A stretch of DNA of 20,799 nt from JAFGPJ01 sp964612465. GTDB taxonomy: Bacteria > Planctomycetota > Phycisphaerae > Sedimentisphaerales > Anaerobacaceae. Made by a program: the position numbers and the translations under genes. Each line of letters starts with the position of its first letter. The first letter of the stretch is position 1. The notes below the pieces were generated by a model. It worked only from the letters and a program-made list of their open reading frames with translations. It made no database searches and was not told the origin of the DNA. Location of the stretch: NCBI GenBank assembly GCA_964612465.1, contig CAZTDF010000065.1:1-20799 (forward strand). The letters are read 5' to 3'. Of this stretch, positions 8,109 to 15,361 are shown piece by piece.

Positions 8109-9191
8109 ATGCTCGATAGAATTAACAAAGCACAGGATATTATTAACGCCGCCTGTAAGACTTTAGGGCGGCAAATCAATATCATGGAGGTTTGCGGCAC
8201 TCACACGGTCTCTATTTTCCGCAGCGGCATAAGGTCGATTCTGCCTGATAACCTCAAACTTCTGTCCGGGCCGGGCTGTCCCGTTTGCGTGACCGACCAG
8301 GGCTATATCGACGCCGTTCTGCGGTTGGCCGACCGCGATGACTGCATAATCGCCACCTACGGCGATATGATTCGCGTTCCCGGCAAAGAGGGCTCACTTG
8401 AAACAAAGCAAACAAAAGCCAACATTAAAATCGTCCTGAGCAGCGAAGATGCACTTCAGTTGGCTAAGGACAATCCCGGCAAGATAGTTGTTTTTGTGGC
8501 GGTCGGTTTTGAAACTACGGCACCGGCCACGGCTGTCGTCGTGAAAGAGGCGGCCGCCGGGGCAATCGATAATTTCTGCATTTTCAGCGGGCACAAACTG
8601 GTGGTCCCCGCGATGCGAGTACTGCTCTCGGAGAAAAATCATAATATCAACGCGTTTCTCTGCCCGGGACATGTCGGCGCGATAATCGGTTACGGAGCCT
8701 TTGCTGAGATTGTGGAAGACTTCAGTCGGCCTTGTGTGGTGGCAGGCTTCGAGCCGGTGCAGATTATCGAAGGACTCAGCGAAATCTGCCGGCAGCTTTC
8801 GGCGGGCAAAGCCGAGCTAAAATCGATATATTCGGCGGTAGTGACGGAAAAAGGTAATATTGCCGCTCAGCAGATAGTTAATGAGTGCTTCGAGCCGGCA
8901 GACGGTTACTGGCGAGGGCTGGGGGAAATAAAAAAGAGCACGCTTAAATTAAAAGACAAGTATGAGCCGTTCGACGCTATCAGGCGATTTGGCATAAGCG
9001 AAGAACCGGGCGAAGAAATAAAAGGCTGTCGCTGCGGCGAAGTTTTGTGCGGATTGATAGAGCCGACGGAATGCGGATTGTTCGGCCGGGACTGCACGCC
9101 GCAAGAGCCGGTGGGACCCTGCATGGTAAGTTCCGAGGGTGCCTGTGCGGCGTGGTTTAAATACGGCCGGGAAAAAAGACACAAACGATGA
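8109..9191 (+). CDS. hypD: HypD, Fe-S scaffold for Fe(CN)2CO assembly
   Basis: HypD binds HypC and is the scaffold on which the iron receives its CN and CO ligands. The 360 residues are the usual length. Conserved blocks are MEVCGTHTVSIFRSGI (C29, H32), GPGCPVCVT (C57 and C60, the thiol-disulfide pair), FVAVGFETTAPATA, and SGHKLVVPAM. A cysteine-rich C-terminal segment (GCRCGEVLCG, PTECGLFG, PVGPCMVSSEGACAAW) supplies the [4Fe-4S] ligands. The stop overlaps the hypE start in an ATGA, which suggests translational coupling. No strong Shine-Dalgarno is seen. Confidence 0.97.
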   Translation: MLDRINKAQDIINAACKTLGRQINIMEVCGTHTVSIFRSGIRSILPDNLKLLSGPGCPVCVTDQGYIDAVLRLADRDDCIIATYGDMIRVPGKEGSLETKQTKANIKIVLSSEDALQLAKDNPGKIVVFVAVGFETTAPATAVVVKEAAAGAIDNFCIFSGHKLVVPAMRVLLSEKNHNINAFLCPGHVGAIIGYGAFAEIVEDFSRPCVVAGFEPVQIIEGLSEICRQLSAGKAELKSIYSAVVTEKGNIAAQQIVNECFEPADGYWRGLGEIKKSTLKLKDKYEPFDAIRRFGISEEPGEEIKGCRCGEVLCGLIEPTECGLFGRDCTPQEPVGPCMVSSEGACAAWFKYGREKRHKR

Positions 9192-10210
9192 AAAAAACCG
9201 GAAACGACAGAATCTTACTCGCACACGGCGGCGGCGGACAACTGATGGACGATTTGATCCGCCAACATATCCTGCCAGGCCTTAAAAATGATGCTCTGGA
9301 CGAATTAGGTGATTCGGCAAGGCTTAACCTGGCTTCAGGCTCGCTGTGTTTTACAACGGACAGCTACGTTGTCAAGCCGCTGTTCTTTAACGGCGGAGAT
9401 ATCGGGAAACTCGCCGTTTGCGGTACGGTCAACGACCTTGCTGTCGCCGGCTCAAAACCTGTTGCCCTGGCGTTATCTTTGATAATCGAGGATGGTTTTG
9501 AAATGGAATTGTTGGACAAAATTTTGGTGAGTGTAGGTGAAACTGCACGTCAGATCGGCGTCGATATCGTTACCGGCGACACGAAGACGGTAGAATCCGG
9601 CGCCGCTGACAGGATTTTTATCAACACAGCGGGAATCGGCATTAGACTCACCGGCGTGGATCTGGGCTTCGAAAAGATTGCCGTCGGGGACAAAATCATT
9701 ATCAACGGCACGATCGGCGACCATGGCATGACCGTTATTTCGCAGCGCCAAGAGATGAAATTTCAATCACAGTTGAAAAGCGACTGTGCGTCTCTGGCCG
9801 GATTGATCGGTGAGCTGCTGGAAAATACGAGCGGCATAAAGTTCATGCGGGATCCAACCCGAGGCGGTTTGGCCTCGACGCTGAATGAAATCGCAAGAAG
9901 TACCGCCCTGAGCGTCGAAATTCGCGAAACCGATATCCCGGTCAGACCCGCTGTGCAGGCAGCGGCCGACATGCTTGGTTTCGATGTGCTGGCAATCGCA
10001 AATGAAGGCAAATTCGTCGCGATTGTCTCGCCGGAATCCGCCGACGAATGTTTGAATATCTGCAGAAATAATAAGCTGGGTAAAGAGGCAAATGTCATCG
10101 GCGAGATTGTAGGGACTCTTGATGTGCCCCTGGTGGAAATTGAAACGCGGATCGGCGGGAAAAGAATCGTTCAAATGCCGTACGGGCGCGAGTTGCCGAG
10201 GATATGCTGA
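9188..10210 (+). CDS. hypE: HypE, thiocarbamate dehydratase supplying cyanide
   Basis: HypE is carbamoylated by HypF on its C-terminal cysteine and dehydrates it with ATP to thiocyanate, which donates CN to the HypC-HypD iron. At 340 residues it has the PurM/AIR-synthase-like fold: glycine-rich GGGGQLM near the N-terminus, FTTDSYVV, the nucleotide/metal region GKLAVCGTVNDLAVAGSKP, and DPTRGGLAST. It ends in the invariant PRIC with C340 as the last residue, which shows the gene is intact. It overlaps hypD by 4 bases and hypA by 1 base. Confidence 0.97.
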   Translation: MKKTGNDRILLAHGGGGQLMDDLIRQHILPGLKNDALDELGDSARLNLASGSLCFTTDSYVVKPLFFNGGDIGKLAVCGTVNDLAVAGSKPVALALSLIIEDGFEMELLDKILVSVGETARQIGVDIVTGDTKTVESGAADRIFINTAGIGIRLTGVDLGFEKIAVGDKIIINGTIGDHGMTVISQRQEMKFQSQLKSDCASLAGLIGELLENTSGIKFMRDPTRGGLASTLNEIARSTALSVEIRETDIPVRPAVQAAADMLGFDVLAIANEGKFVAIVSPESADECLNICRNNKLGKEANVIGEIVGTLDVPLVEIETRIGGKRIVQMPYGRELPRIC

Positions 10211-10554
10211 TGCACGAAACGATGGTGGCCCAGAGCCTGATGGCAATCATAGCCGAACAAGCCGCGGAAAATAATGCTAAACCCGTTGCGGCAAAAATCA
10301 GTTGTGGAATGCTCAACACTGTCAACGATGAAGTGCTTCGTTTTGCCTTTGAGGCGATTGCCAAAGATACACCGTGTGAAGGTGTGAAACTTCAGGTAGA
10401 GCACAAGCCGATCCGGGCGCGATGTAAGAATTGTGATCGAAATTTTGATGTCGAGCTGTCACTTCCGGAGTGTCCGAAGTGCGGCGGTGACGACTTCGAA
10501 TTGCAGCCCGATGCGCCTTTGATACTGGAAGAAATAGAATTTCAAACGGAGTAA
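10210..10554 (+). CDS. hypA: HypA, nickel-insertion metallochaperone
   Basis: HypA delivers nickel to the hydrogenase large subunit together with HypB. I start at the ATG at 10210, not the ATG at 10204. Family members begin M-H-E, and the free N-terminus with His2 binds nickel; the upstream ATG would add two residues in front and destroy the site. The chosen ATG overlaps the hypE stop by one base (TGATG). The product is 114 residues with H2 and E3, and a zinc ribbon with C72/C75 (RCKNC) and C88/C91 (CPKC). hypB follows after four bases. Confidence 0.95.
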   Translation: MHETMVAQSLMAIIAEQAAENNAKPVAAKISCGMLNTVNDEVLRFAFEAIAKDTPCEGVKLQVEHKPIRARCKNCDRNFDVELSLPECPKCGGDDFELQPDAPLILEEIEFQTE

Positions 10555-10558
10555 CGTT

Positions 10559-11224
10559 ATGAAAAAAGTGGACGTCGGCAAAAAAATTCTGGGTGAAAAT
10601 GAAAAATATGCCCTTGAAAATTTATTTTTTTTTACCCGGCAGAAAAAACTTTGCCTGAATATTATTTCATCTCCCGGCTCCGGCAAGACTACAATTCTGG
10701 CAAGAACTATAAACGAGTTGAAAGGCAAAATAAAGATTGGCGTGATCGAGGGCGATATTCAAACCGACATCGATGCCGAGAGAATCAGGGCAACCGAAGC
10801 GCCCGTCGTCCAGATAAATACCGAAGGTGCATGCCACTTGTCGGCGGTCCAGATAAGCGACGCCTTGAAACAATTGCCCGTCGACGATTTGGATTTGATC
10901 TTGATCGAGAACGTAGGTAATCTCGTTTGCCCATCGGCTTTCGAGCTGGGTGAGAGCGGCAAAATAGTCGTGCTTTCGGTTCCGGAGGGTGACGACAAGC
11001 CGGCCAAGTATCCTGTTATTTTCGCCAAGTCAAAGGTGCTGTTAATAAATAAAATTGACCTGCTCGACGGAGGGCAGGTTGATTTCGATATCGAACGAGC
11101 CAAGTCCGATGCCCGCAGGCTCAATAAGGGGATTGAAATTTTTCCGATCTCGGCCAGGAGAGGGGACGGCATGGATAACTGGTGCGACTGGCTCGTTAAA
11201 TCGGTCGAGAAAAGTGCTGAATAG
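10559..11224 (+). CDS. hypB: HypB, GTPase for nickel insertion
   Basis: HypB is a SIMIBI-class GTPase that drives nickel transfer with HypA. The 221 residues contain the P-loop SSPGSGKTT (37-45), EGDIQTDIDAERI, the metal-site cysteine/histidine in GACHL, ENVGNLVCP with the second metal cysteine, and NKIDLL for guanine recognition. The N-terminal His-rich stretch and CxxCGC motif found in some HypB proteins are absent, so it probably lacks nickel storage or high-affinity N-terminal binding. Codons 23-25 (Phe-Phe-Phe) form a run of nine T, a possible slippage or sequencing-error spot, but the frame is intact. The Shine-Dalgarno (CGGAG) overlaps the end of hypA. It is the last gene of the operon, 12 bases from the convergent nadD stop; no terminator is seen. 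Confidence 0.96.
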   Translation: MKKVDVGKKILGENEKYALENLFFFTRQKKLCLNIISSPGSGKTTILARTINELKGKIKIGVIEGDIQTDIDAERIRATEAPVVQINTEGACHLSAVQISDALKQLPVDDLDLILIENVGNLVCPSAFELGESGKIVVLSVPEGDDKPAKYPVIFAKSKVLLINKIDLLDGGQVDFDIERAKSDARRLNKGIEIFPISARRGDGMDNWCDWLVKSVEKSAE

Positions 11225-11236
11225 CAACAAAATCTG

Positions 11237-11878
11237 CTATCCGCCGCCTGCCGTATCTTTCGATTGGTAAAGGCCGTTTTTACGAATATAGTCGGTGACG
11301 GCCGGATGCAGCATTTTCGTAAAATCGCCGTTTATCGCTATTCTATCGCGTATTTCAGTGCTGCTTATATCCACCAGAGGCGTCTGGATAATGTTTCGCT
11401 GAAGTTTTTCTATACGCTGGCGGCCCCAGATTTCCTCGAATTTGGCGAAGTCCGGAGGCTCGCAGCCGGCCCTGTACATCGTAGTTAAATTGCAGGCATC
11501 TATCAGCTCGGAAATCTTGTACCAATAAGTCAAATCATCGATACCGTCGGCGCCGATGAGCCAATGGATCGAAGTCTCGCTGCCGTAGTCGGCCTGAAAC
11601 TTTCGTATCGTTGCAAGTGTGTAGCTCGGCGCCGGTCTTTTCAATTCGTAATCACTGACCTGGAAATTTTTCTCGCCGGCGATTGCAAGAGAGATCATTT
11701 TCAATCGATGATTATCGTTTGCCTTGGGTAAGAATCCTTTCAGTGGAGAACGCTTTGCAGGAACGAAAACAATTTTCTCCGCGCCGATATGTTCGGCAGC
11801 ATCAGCGGCGACAGTCGTATGACCGAGATGAATCGGATCGAAAGTGCCGCCGAACAAAGCTATTTTTCTTCCTGCCAT
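11237..11878 (-). CDS. nadD: Nicotinate-nucleotide adenylyltransferase
   Basis: This 213-residue enzyme joins ATP and nicotinate mononucleotide to give deamido-NAD, the penultimate step of NAD synthesis. The nucleotidyltransferase signature GGTFDPIHLGH is at 10-20, with HxGH at 17-20. KRSPLK follows near residue 45, WLIGAD marks the middle, and the ISSTEIR motif lies about 40 residues before the end. The length is normal for NadD. The ATG at 11878 (MAGRKIALFGGTFDP) has no clear Shine-Dalgarno, like several neighbours. The gene converges on hypB and is transcribed away from the AT-rich region upstream of the lysine-rich protein gene. Confidence 0.95.
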   Translation of the reverse strand: MAGRKIALFGGTFDPIHLGHTTVAADAAEHIGAEKIVFVPAKRSPLKGFLPKANDNHRLKMISLAIAGEKNFQVSDYELKRPAPSYTLATIRKFQADYGSETSIHWLIGADGIDDLTYWYKISELIDACNLTTMYRAGCEPPDFAKFEEIWGRQRIEKLQRNIIQTPLVDISSTEIRDRIAINGDFTKMLHPAVTDYIRKNGLYQSKDTAGGG

Positions 11879-12216
11879 AAATTATTAACAACCGAACTGT
11901 TTGTTATTGTCAGAAAGTATTATAGAGAAAATTACAAAACCTCAATCAACAAAAAGTATCAATAAAAGAAAATTCTTTAAAGTGTAATTTTGCTTTTAGT
12001 CAATAGAGTGTATAGTAGAGAATTTATGAGGTTATGTAAAACATTGATAGCAAAAAATTTAGTCAAGTATTCTTAAACTATTAGACGATAAAAAAAGTGG
12101 ATAAAAATTTTATTTTTTTGTATCATTTTTCGTTAAAGTGTTTAATGTTAATCAGTATTGTGATGTTAGCCAAAACATAAAAGGATTTAAGTCAGCCAAA
12201 AGGAGGTGACAAAATA
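11879..12216. other. AT-rich intergenic region between nadD and the lysine-rich protein gene
   Basis: About 338 bases are far richer in A and T than the flanking genes, with no open frame that looks coding. On the minus strand TATAAT (11924-11919), about 40 bases before the nadD ATG, is a candidate -10 box with a weak -35 (GATTGA, 17 bases, 11947-11942). On the plus strand TTGATA (12044-12049) and TATTCT (12068-12073), 18 bases apart, are one weak promoter candidate for the lysine-rich gene. An A-rich/T-rich inverted repeat lies around 12086-12124. AGCCAAAA occurs twice, at 12168-12175 and 12194-12201, the second next to the Shine-Dalgarno. The long leader may be regulatory, but I recognise no known RNA family. 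Confidence 0.4.
12201..12209 (+). promoter_or_regulatory. Perfect Shine-Dalgarno of the lysine-rich protein gene
   Basis: AGGAGGTGA is fully complementary to the 16S rRNA 3' end and ends 7 bases before the ATG at 12217. Most genes here have weak sites, so this one suggests high translation and fixes the start. Confidence 0.85.
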
Positions 12217-12393
12217 ATGGCTAAGAAGAAAGCAAAGAAAAGAGCGAAGAAGAAAGTAACAAAGAAGAAGACAAAGAAGAAGACAAAGAAGAAAGCAAAG
12301 AAGAAGACAAAGAAGAAGACAAAGAAGAAAGCAACAAAGAAGAAAGCTAAGAAGAAGGCTAAGAAGAAAGCCAAGAAGAAAAAGAGAAGATAG
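12217..12393 (+). CDS. Lysine-rich histone H1-like small basic protein
   Basis: This 58-residue protein has 39 Lys, 3 Arg, 8 Ala, 6 Thr, one Val and the initiator Met. From residue 2 it is almost entirely a four-residue repeat, A/T-K-K-K, ending KKKKRR. A perfect Shine-Dalgarno (AGGAGGTGA) starts 16 bases before the ATG, the strongest in the window, and a clear terminator follows, so it looks like a highly expressed single-gene transcript. The coding strand is nearly all purine and built of 12-base tandem units. The composition matches the C-terminal tails of eukaryotic histone H1 and bacterial H1-like proteins (chlamydial Hc1/Hc2, the tail of Pseudomonas AlgP). The likely role is nonspecific DNA or RNA binding and nucleoid compaction, which is inference. 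There is no folded domain, no signal peptide and no cysteine. Confidence 0.85.
   Translation: MAKKKAKKRAKKKVTKKKTKKKTKKKAKKKTKKKTKKKATKKKAKKKAKKKAKKKKRR
12219..12390 (+). repeat. Purine-strand tandem repeat, 12-base units, inside the lysine-rich gene
   Basis: Units of the type AAGAAGAAAGCA or AAGAAGAAGACA recur about thirteen times with small variation, leaving the plus strand almost pure A and G. Such tracts are prone to slippage in whole repeat units and can form triplex or R-loop structures. Confidence 0.85.
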
Positions 12394-12413
12394 CGTAGCA
12401 ATTTAGTCACAGG

Positions 12414-12458
12414 TTCGCTTGCCCTTGTGGATATCAGCGGGCTGTCGGCTAAAGCGAA
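12414..12458 (+). other. Structured 3' region (long imperfect hairpin) after the lysine-rich gene
   Basis: TTCGCTT (12414-12420) is the perfect complement of AAGCGAA (12452-12458), and just inside it GCCC (12421-12424) pairs with GGGC (12439-12442), leaving an asymmetric internal loop. It lies between the stop codon and the terminator, so it would be in the 3' untranslated RNA. It could protect the message or be a small RNA; it is not itself a terminator because no T-run follows. Confidence 0.5.
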
Positions 12459-12466
12459 TTACGTTG

Positions 12467-12510
12467 AAAATGGAAGGTCCTATCGATGAAGTGGAGCCTT
12501 CCATTTTTTT
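12467..12510 (+). terminator. Rho-independent terminator of the lysine-rich gene
   Basis: AAAATGGAAGG (12467-12477) pairs with CCTTCCATTTT (12497-12507), and the inner TCC/GGA extends the stem past one bulged G. A run of seven T (12504-12510) follows. It separates this transcript from lysA. Confidence 0.9.
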
Positions 12511-12531
12511 ATATAGAATTGTGCCCCTCCC

Positions 12532-12562
12532 ATTGCAACTGGCCCAACCGTCCTGTTGCAAT
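12532..12562 (+). promoter_or_regulatory. Inverted repeat overlapping the lysA -35 box, candidate operator
   Basis: ATTGCAAC (12532-12539) and its exact reverse complement GTTGCAAT (12555-12562) are separated by 15 bases, so the arm centres are 23 bases apart, about two helical turns. The right arm contains the -35 box TTGCAA. There is no T-run, so it is not a terminator. A repressor or activator site is likely but unproven. Confidence 0.45.
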
Positions 12563-12583
12563 CGACGCGGCAATCGTTATACT
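12556..12583 (+). promoter_or_regulatory. Sigma-70 promoter for lysA
   Basis: TTGCAA (12556-12561) and TATACT (12578-12583) are 16 bases apart, with a predicted start near 12590 and a leader of about 57 bases. The two boxes and the spacing are identical to those of the accB promoter. Confidence 0.55.
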
Positions 12584-12646
12584 ATTTATCCATAACAATA
12601 CGGAATAATGTGATTTATAAGGGTGATTAGCAAAAAGAGTAACAAT

Positions 12647-13924
12647 ATGGATTATTTCAATTACAAGAACGGGGCATTATTCGCTGAAGACGTGAGCGTT
12701 GAAAAGATCGCCGAACAGGTCGGCACGCCGGTTTACGTCTACAGCAAAGCGACTTTCAAGGACCATCTGCTAAAAATTCAGCACTCTTACAGCCAACTCG
12801 ACACGACAATTTGCTATTCCGTCAAGGCCTGCGGCAATATCAATATCCTCAAGTTTATGGCCGAGGCGGGCAGCGGATTTGATATTGTAAGCGGCGGAGA
12901 ATTGTACCGTGTATTGCAGGCCGGCGGCGACCCGTCACAAACGGTCTTTGCCGGCGTCGGCAAAACCGATACCGAGATGATCGAGGCATTAGACGCCGGG
13001 ATCGGCTATTTCAACATCGAATCGGAAGCGGAGCTGGAAAACCTGATTCGACTGGCCAAAAAACAAGGCAAGCGGCCGAAAGTCGCCTTGCGTGTCAATC
13101 CCGACGTCGATTATAAAACCCACGCTTTTCTGACTACGGGTAAGAAAGAAACAAAATTCGGCGTCGATATCGAAAGGGCCGTGAAAGTTTTTGCCGATTA
13201 CGGCGACAATCCGGCGGTGAATCTTTGCGCGGTGCACGTGCATCTGGGAACCGGCGGCAAGACAATTGATCCGTACGTTGTGGCCGTGGGAAAAATTCTG
13301 CCGCTCATCGACCGGCTCCGCAGCCAGGGCCACACCGTTGAAGCTCTCGATTTGGGCGGCGGCTACGGCGCCGACTATGAATCCGACACCGTACCTTCGG
13401 CGGCCGAATATGCGGCGGGGATTGTGCCGCTATTAAAAGACAAAAACATCAAGCTCATCCTGGAGCCGGGCAAGAGCATCTGCGCCAACGCCGGGATAAT
13501 GCTCACCCGTGTCCTTTATATCAAACGCGGGGGCAGCAAAAAATTCGTTATTGTCGATGCGGGAATGAACGATTTGATCCGCCCGTCGTTGTATAATGCG
13601 TTCCATTTCATCTGGCCCGCGAAAGTGAACGAAAAGTTTGTGCCCCAAAAGCGCAATAAAGATATGCAAATGGAAGGTGCCGAGGTCGTTGATGTCGTCG
13701 GCCCGATCTGCGAAGGCGCGGACTTCTTCGCAAAAGACAGAGTTCTGCCGCCGACAAAACGCGGCGACGTACTCTCGGTCTTTACCGCCGGCGCGTATGG
13801 TTTCACGATGAGCAGCAATTACAACGCCCGAGGCCGGGCCGCCGAAGTCCTTGTTGACGGTGAAAATTTCTCAGTCATAAGAAAACGTGAAACCTACGAG
13901 GATCTAATAGGCCCGGAGAAGTGA
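12647..13924 (+). CDS. lysA: Diaminopimelate decarboxylase
   Basis: This PLP enzyme decarboxylates meso-diaminopimelate to L-lysine, the last step of lysine synthesis. I chose the ATG at 12647 (425 residues, MDYFNYKNG) rather than a GTG at 12623, because the family starts at about this point and the GTG has no ribosome site at proper distance. The PLP-binding Lys is K60 in CYSVKACGN. HVHLGTGG (197-204) replaces the usual HIGSQ-type motif with the His kept, GGGYG is at 237-241 and EPGKSICANAG at 273-283. GPICEGADFF (352-361) carries the catalytic C355 contributed across the dimer. The long form with MEGAEVVDVVGPICEG matches planctomycete and deltaproteobacterial LysA. Lysine supply is notable next to a lysine-rich protein gene, but adjacency alone proves nothing. 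It converges on accC with 30 bases between. Confidence 0.95.
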   Translation: MDYFNYKNGALFAEDVSVEKIAEQVGTPVYVYSKATFKDHLLKIQHSYSQLDTTICYSVKACGNINILKFMAEAGSGFDIVSGGELYRVLQAGGDPSQTVFAGVGKTDTEMIEALDAGIGYFNIESEAELENLIRLAKKQGKRPKVALRVNPDVDYKTHAFLTTGKKETKFGVDIERAVKVFADYGDNPAVNLCAVHVHLGTGGKTIDPYVVAVGKILPLIDRLRSQGHTVEALDLGGGYGADYESDTVPSAAEYAAGIVPLLKDKNIKLILEPGKSICANAGIMLTRVLYIKRGGSKKFVIVDAGMNDLIRPSLYNAFHFIWPAKVNEKFVPQKRNKDMQMEGAEVVDVVGPICEGADFFAKDRVLPPTKRGDVLSVFTAGAYGFTMSSNYNARGRAAEVLVDGENFSVIRKRETYEDLIGPEK

Positions 13925-13954
13925 GATACGCTTCATTAAATCCGAACAACGAGA

Positions 13955-15292
13955 TTAAAAGTTTCGCTCGACGAAGCCGGTGTCGATTTTGTTTTTGACG
14001 AAGAGGTTGTGTGAGAGGATGTCCAGGCAGGCGGGGATCGTTGTTTTGATCGGCTCGATAATAAATTCCCGCAGGGCCCTTTTCATTGTTGCAATGGCTT
14101 CGCTCCGCGTCGGTTTATGGACGATGACTTTTGCTATCATCGAATCGTAGCTTGGCGAGACTACCCATCCCTGATGAACGTGCGTATCGACTCTGACGCC
14201 GGGGCCGCCGGGCGGAATATACCTGGTAATCGTGCCGGGTGAAGGAGCAAAATCCTTTTCGGGGTCCTCGGCGTTAATCCGGCATTCGATTGCAACGCCC
14301 GTATGTTTAATATTCTTCTGGCTTAATTTCATGGGCATTCCGGCGGCGATCTTCAACTGCCACTTAATCAGGTCGTGGCCGGTGACCATCTCGGTAACGG
14401 GGTGCTCAACTTGAATCCGTGTATTTGCCTCGATGAAGTAAAATGCTTTGTCCTTGTCCAGAAGAAACTCGACCGTTGCTGCATTAACATACCTGGCCTT
14501 TTTGATAATCTTTAACGCAGCTTCGGCAAGCTGCTCCCTTGTATGTTTATCCAGGACGGGACAGGGCGATTCCTCGATCATTTTCTGATGTCTTCTCTGA
14601 GTGGAGCAGTCCCTTTCGTAGAAGTGTAATGCGTTGCCCTGTTGATCGGCCATTACCTGGACTTCCACGTGCCGGGGTTCGACAATAAGTTTTTCCAGAT
14701 AGACCCTGCCGTCACCGAAGGCGGCTTTCGCCTCGGCCTGTGCGGAACTGAATGCCGAACGCAAATTCATGTCGTTATGCACAGCTCGCATACCGCGTCC
14801 ACCTCCACCGGCAGCGGCCTTTATTATTACGGGATATCCCATCTCGTTCGCCAGTTTAAGCGCGTCGGAATCCTTCTCGAGGGCACCGTCGGAACCGGGC
14901 ACGGCCGGCACACCCGCCTTAACCGCCAGCTTGCGGGCCTGGACTTTGTCACCGAGCAACTGCATCGCCTCGACAGGCGGGCCGATGAATGTGATCCCGC
15001 AATCCCGGCATATCTGGGCAAAGTTTATATTCTCGGCCAGGAAGCCGTAGCCGGGATGAATTGCCTCTACGTCGGTAATCTCGGCGGCACTTATTATACG
15101 CGGGATATTGAGGTAACTTTTCGCGGCTTCGGCCGGACCGATACAAACGGCCTCGTCGGCGAGCTGCAGGTATGGAGCGTCTTTGTCGGCCTCGGAATAA
15201 ACCACCACCGCTTCGATATCAAGCTCGTGACAGGCACGGATGATACGCAGCGCTATTTCGCCGCGGTTTGCTATCAGGATCCTTGAAAACAT
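13955..15292 (-). CDS. accC: Biotin carboxylase subunit of acetyl-CoA carboxylase
   Basis: AccC carboxylates the biotin on AccB with ATP and bicarbonate, the first half-reaction of fatty acid synthesis. The 445 residues match the family. The N-terminal MFSRILIANRGEIALRIIRA is diagnostic. HPGYGFLAEN (79-88), ATP-binding K116 and K158, the glycine loop AAAGGGGRGMR (159-169) and EANTRIQVEHPVTE of the ATP-grasp active site are all present. A C-terminal RINAEDP block is also typical. There is no clear Shine-Dalgarno before the ATG at 15292. It follows accB by 69 bases in the same direction, the common accBC arrangement; accA and accD are not in the window. Confidence 0.97.
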   Translation of the reverse strand: MFSRILIANRGEIALRIIRACHELDIEAVVVYSEADKDAPYLQLADEAVCIGPAEAAKSYLNIPRIISAAEITDVEAIHPGYGFLAENINFAQICRDCGITFIGPPVEAMQLLGDKVQARKLAVKAGVPAVPGSDGALEKDSDALKLANEMGYPVIIKAAAGGGGRGMRAVHNDMNLRSAFSSAQAEAKAAFGDGRVYLEKLIVEPRHVEVQVMADQQGNALHFYERDCSTQRRHQKMIEESPCPVLDKHTREQLAEAALKIIKKARYVNAATVEFLLDKDKAFYFIEANTRIQVEHPVTEMVTGHDLIKWQLKIAAGMPMKLSQKNIKHTGVAIECRINAEDPEKDFAPSPGTITRYIPPGGPGVRVDTHVHQGWVVSPSYDSMIAKVIVHKPTRSEAIATMKRALREFIIEPIKTTIPACLDILSHNLFVKNKIDTGFVERNF

Positions 15293-15361
15293 AATTCAGT
15301 TTGTGATTTACTTTTGTTTCGGCGTTACTGATTTTTTGCCGTTCTTCTTTATAATCAATGA

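Noticed and set aside
10621..10640. Possible frameshift in hypB at the run of nine T
   Set aside because: The frame continues into the P-loop and all later GTPase motifs, so the run encodes three phenylalanines.
12192..12410. 72-residue phenylalanine-rich frame on the minus strand resembling a membrane peptide
   Set aside because: It is the complement of the lysine-repeat gene (AAG/AAA read backwards as CTT/TTT); the plus strand has the ribosome site and terminator.
12532..12562. Inverted repeat before lysA read as a second terminator
   Set aside because: No T-run follows, the loop is 15 bases, and a good terminator already lies at 12467-12510.
14642..15286. 214-residue plus-strand frame opposite accC
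   Set aside because: accC on the minus strand has full family conservation; this is an antisense frame in GC-rich DNA.
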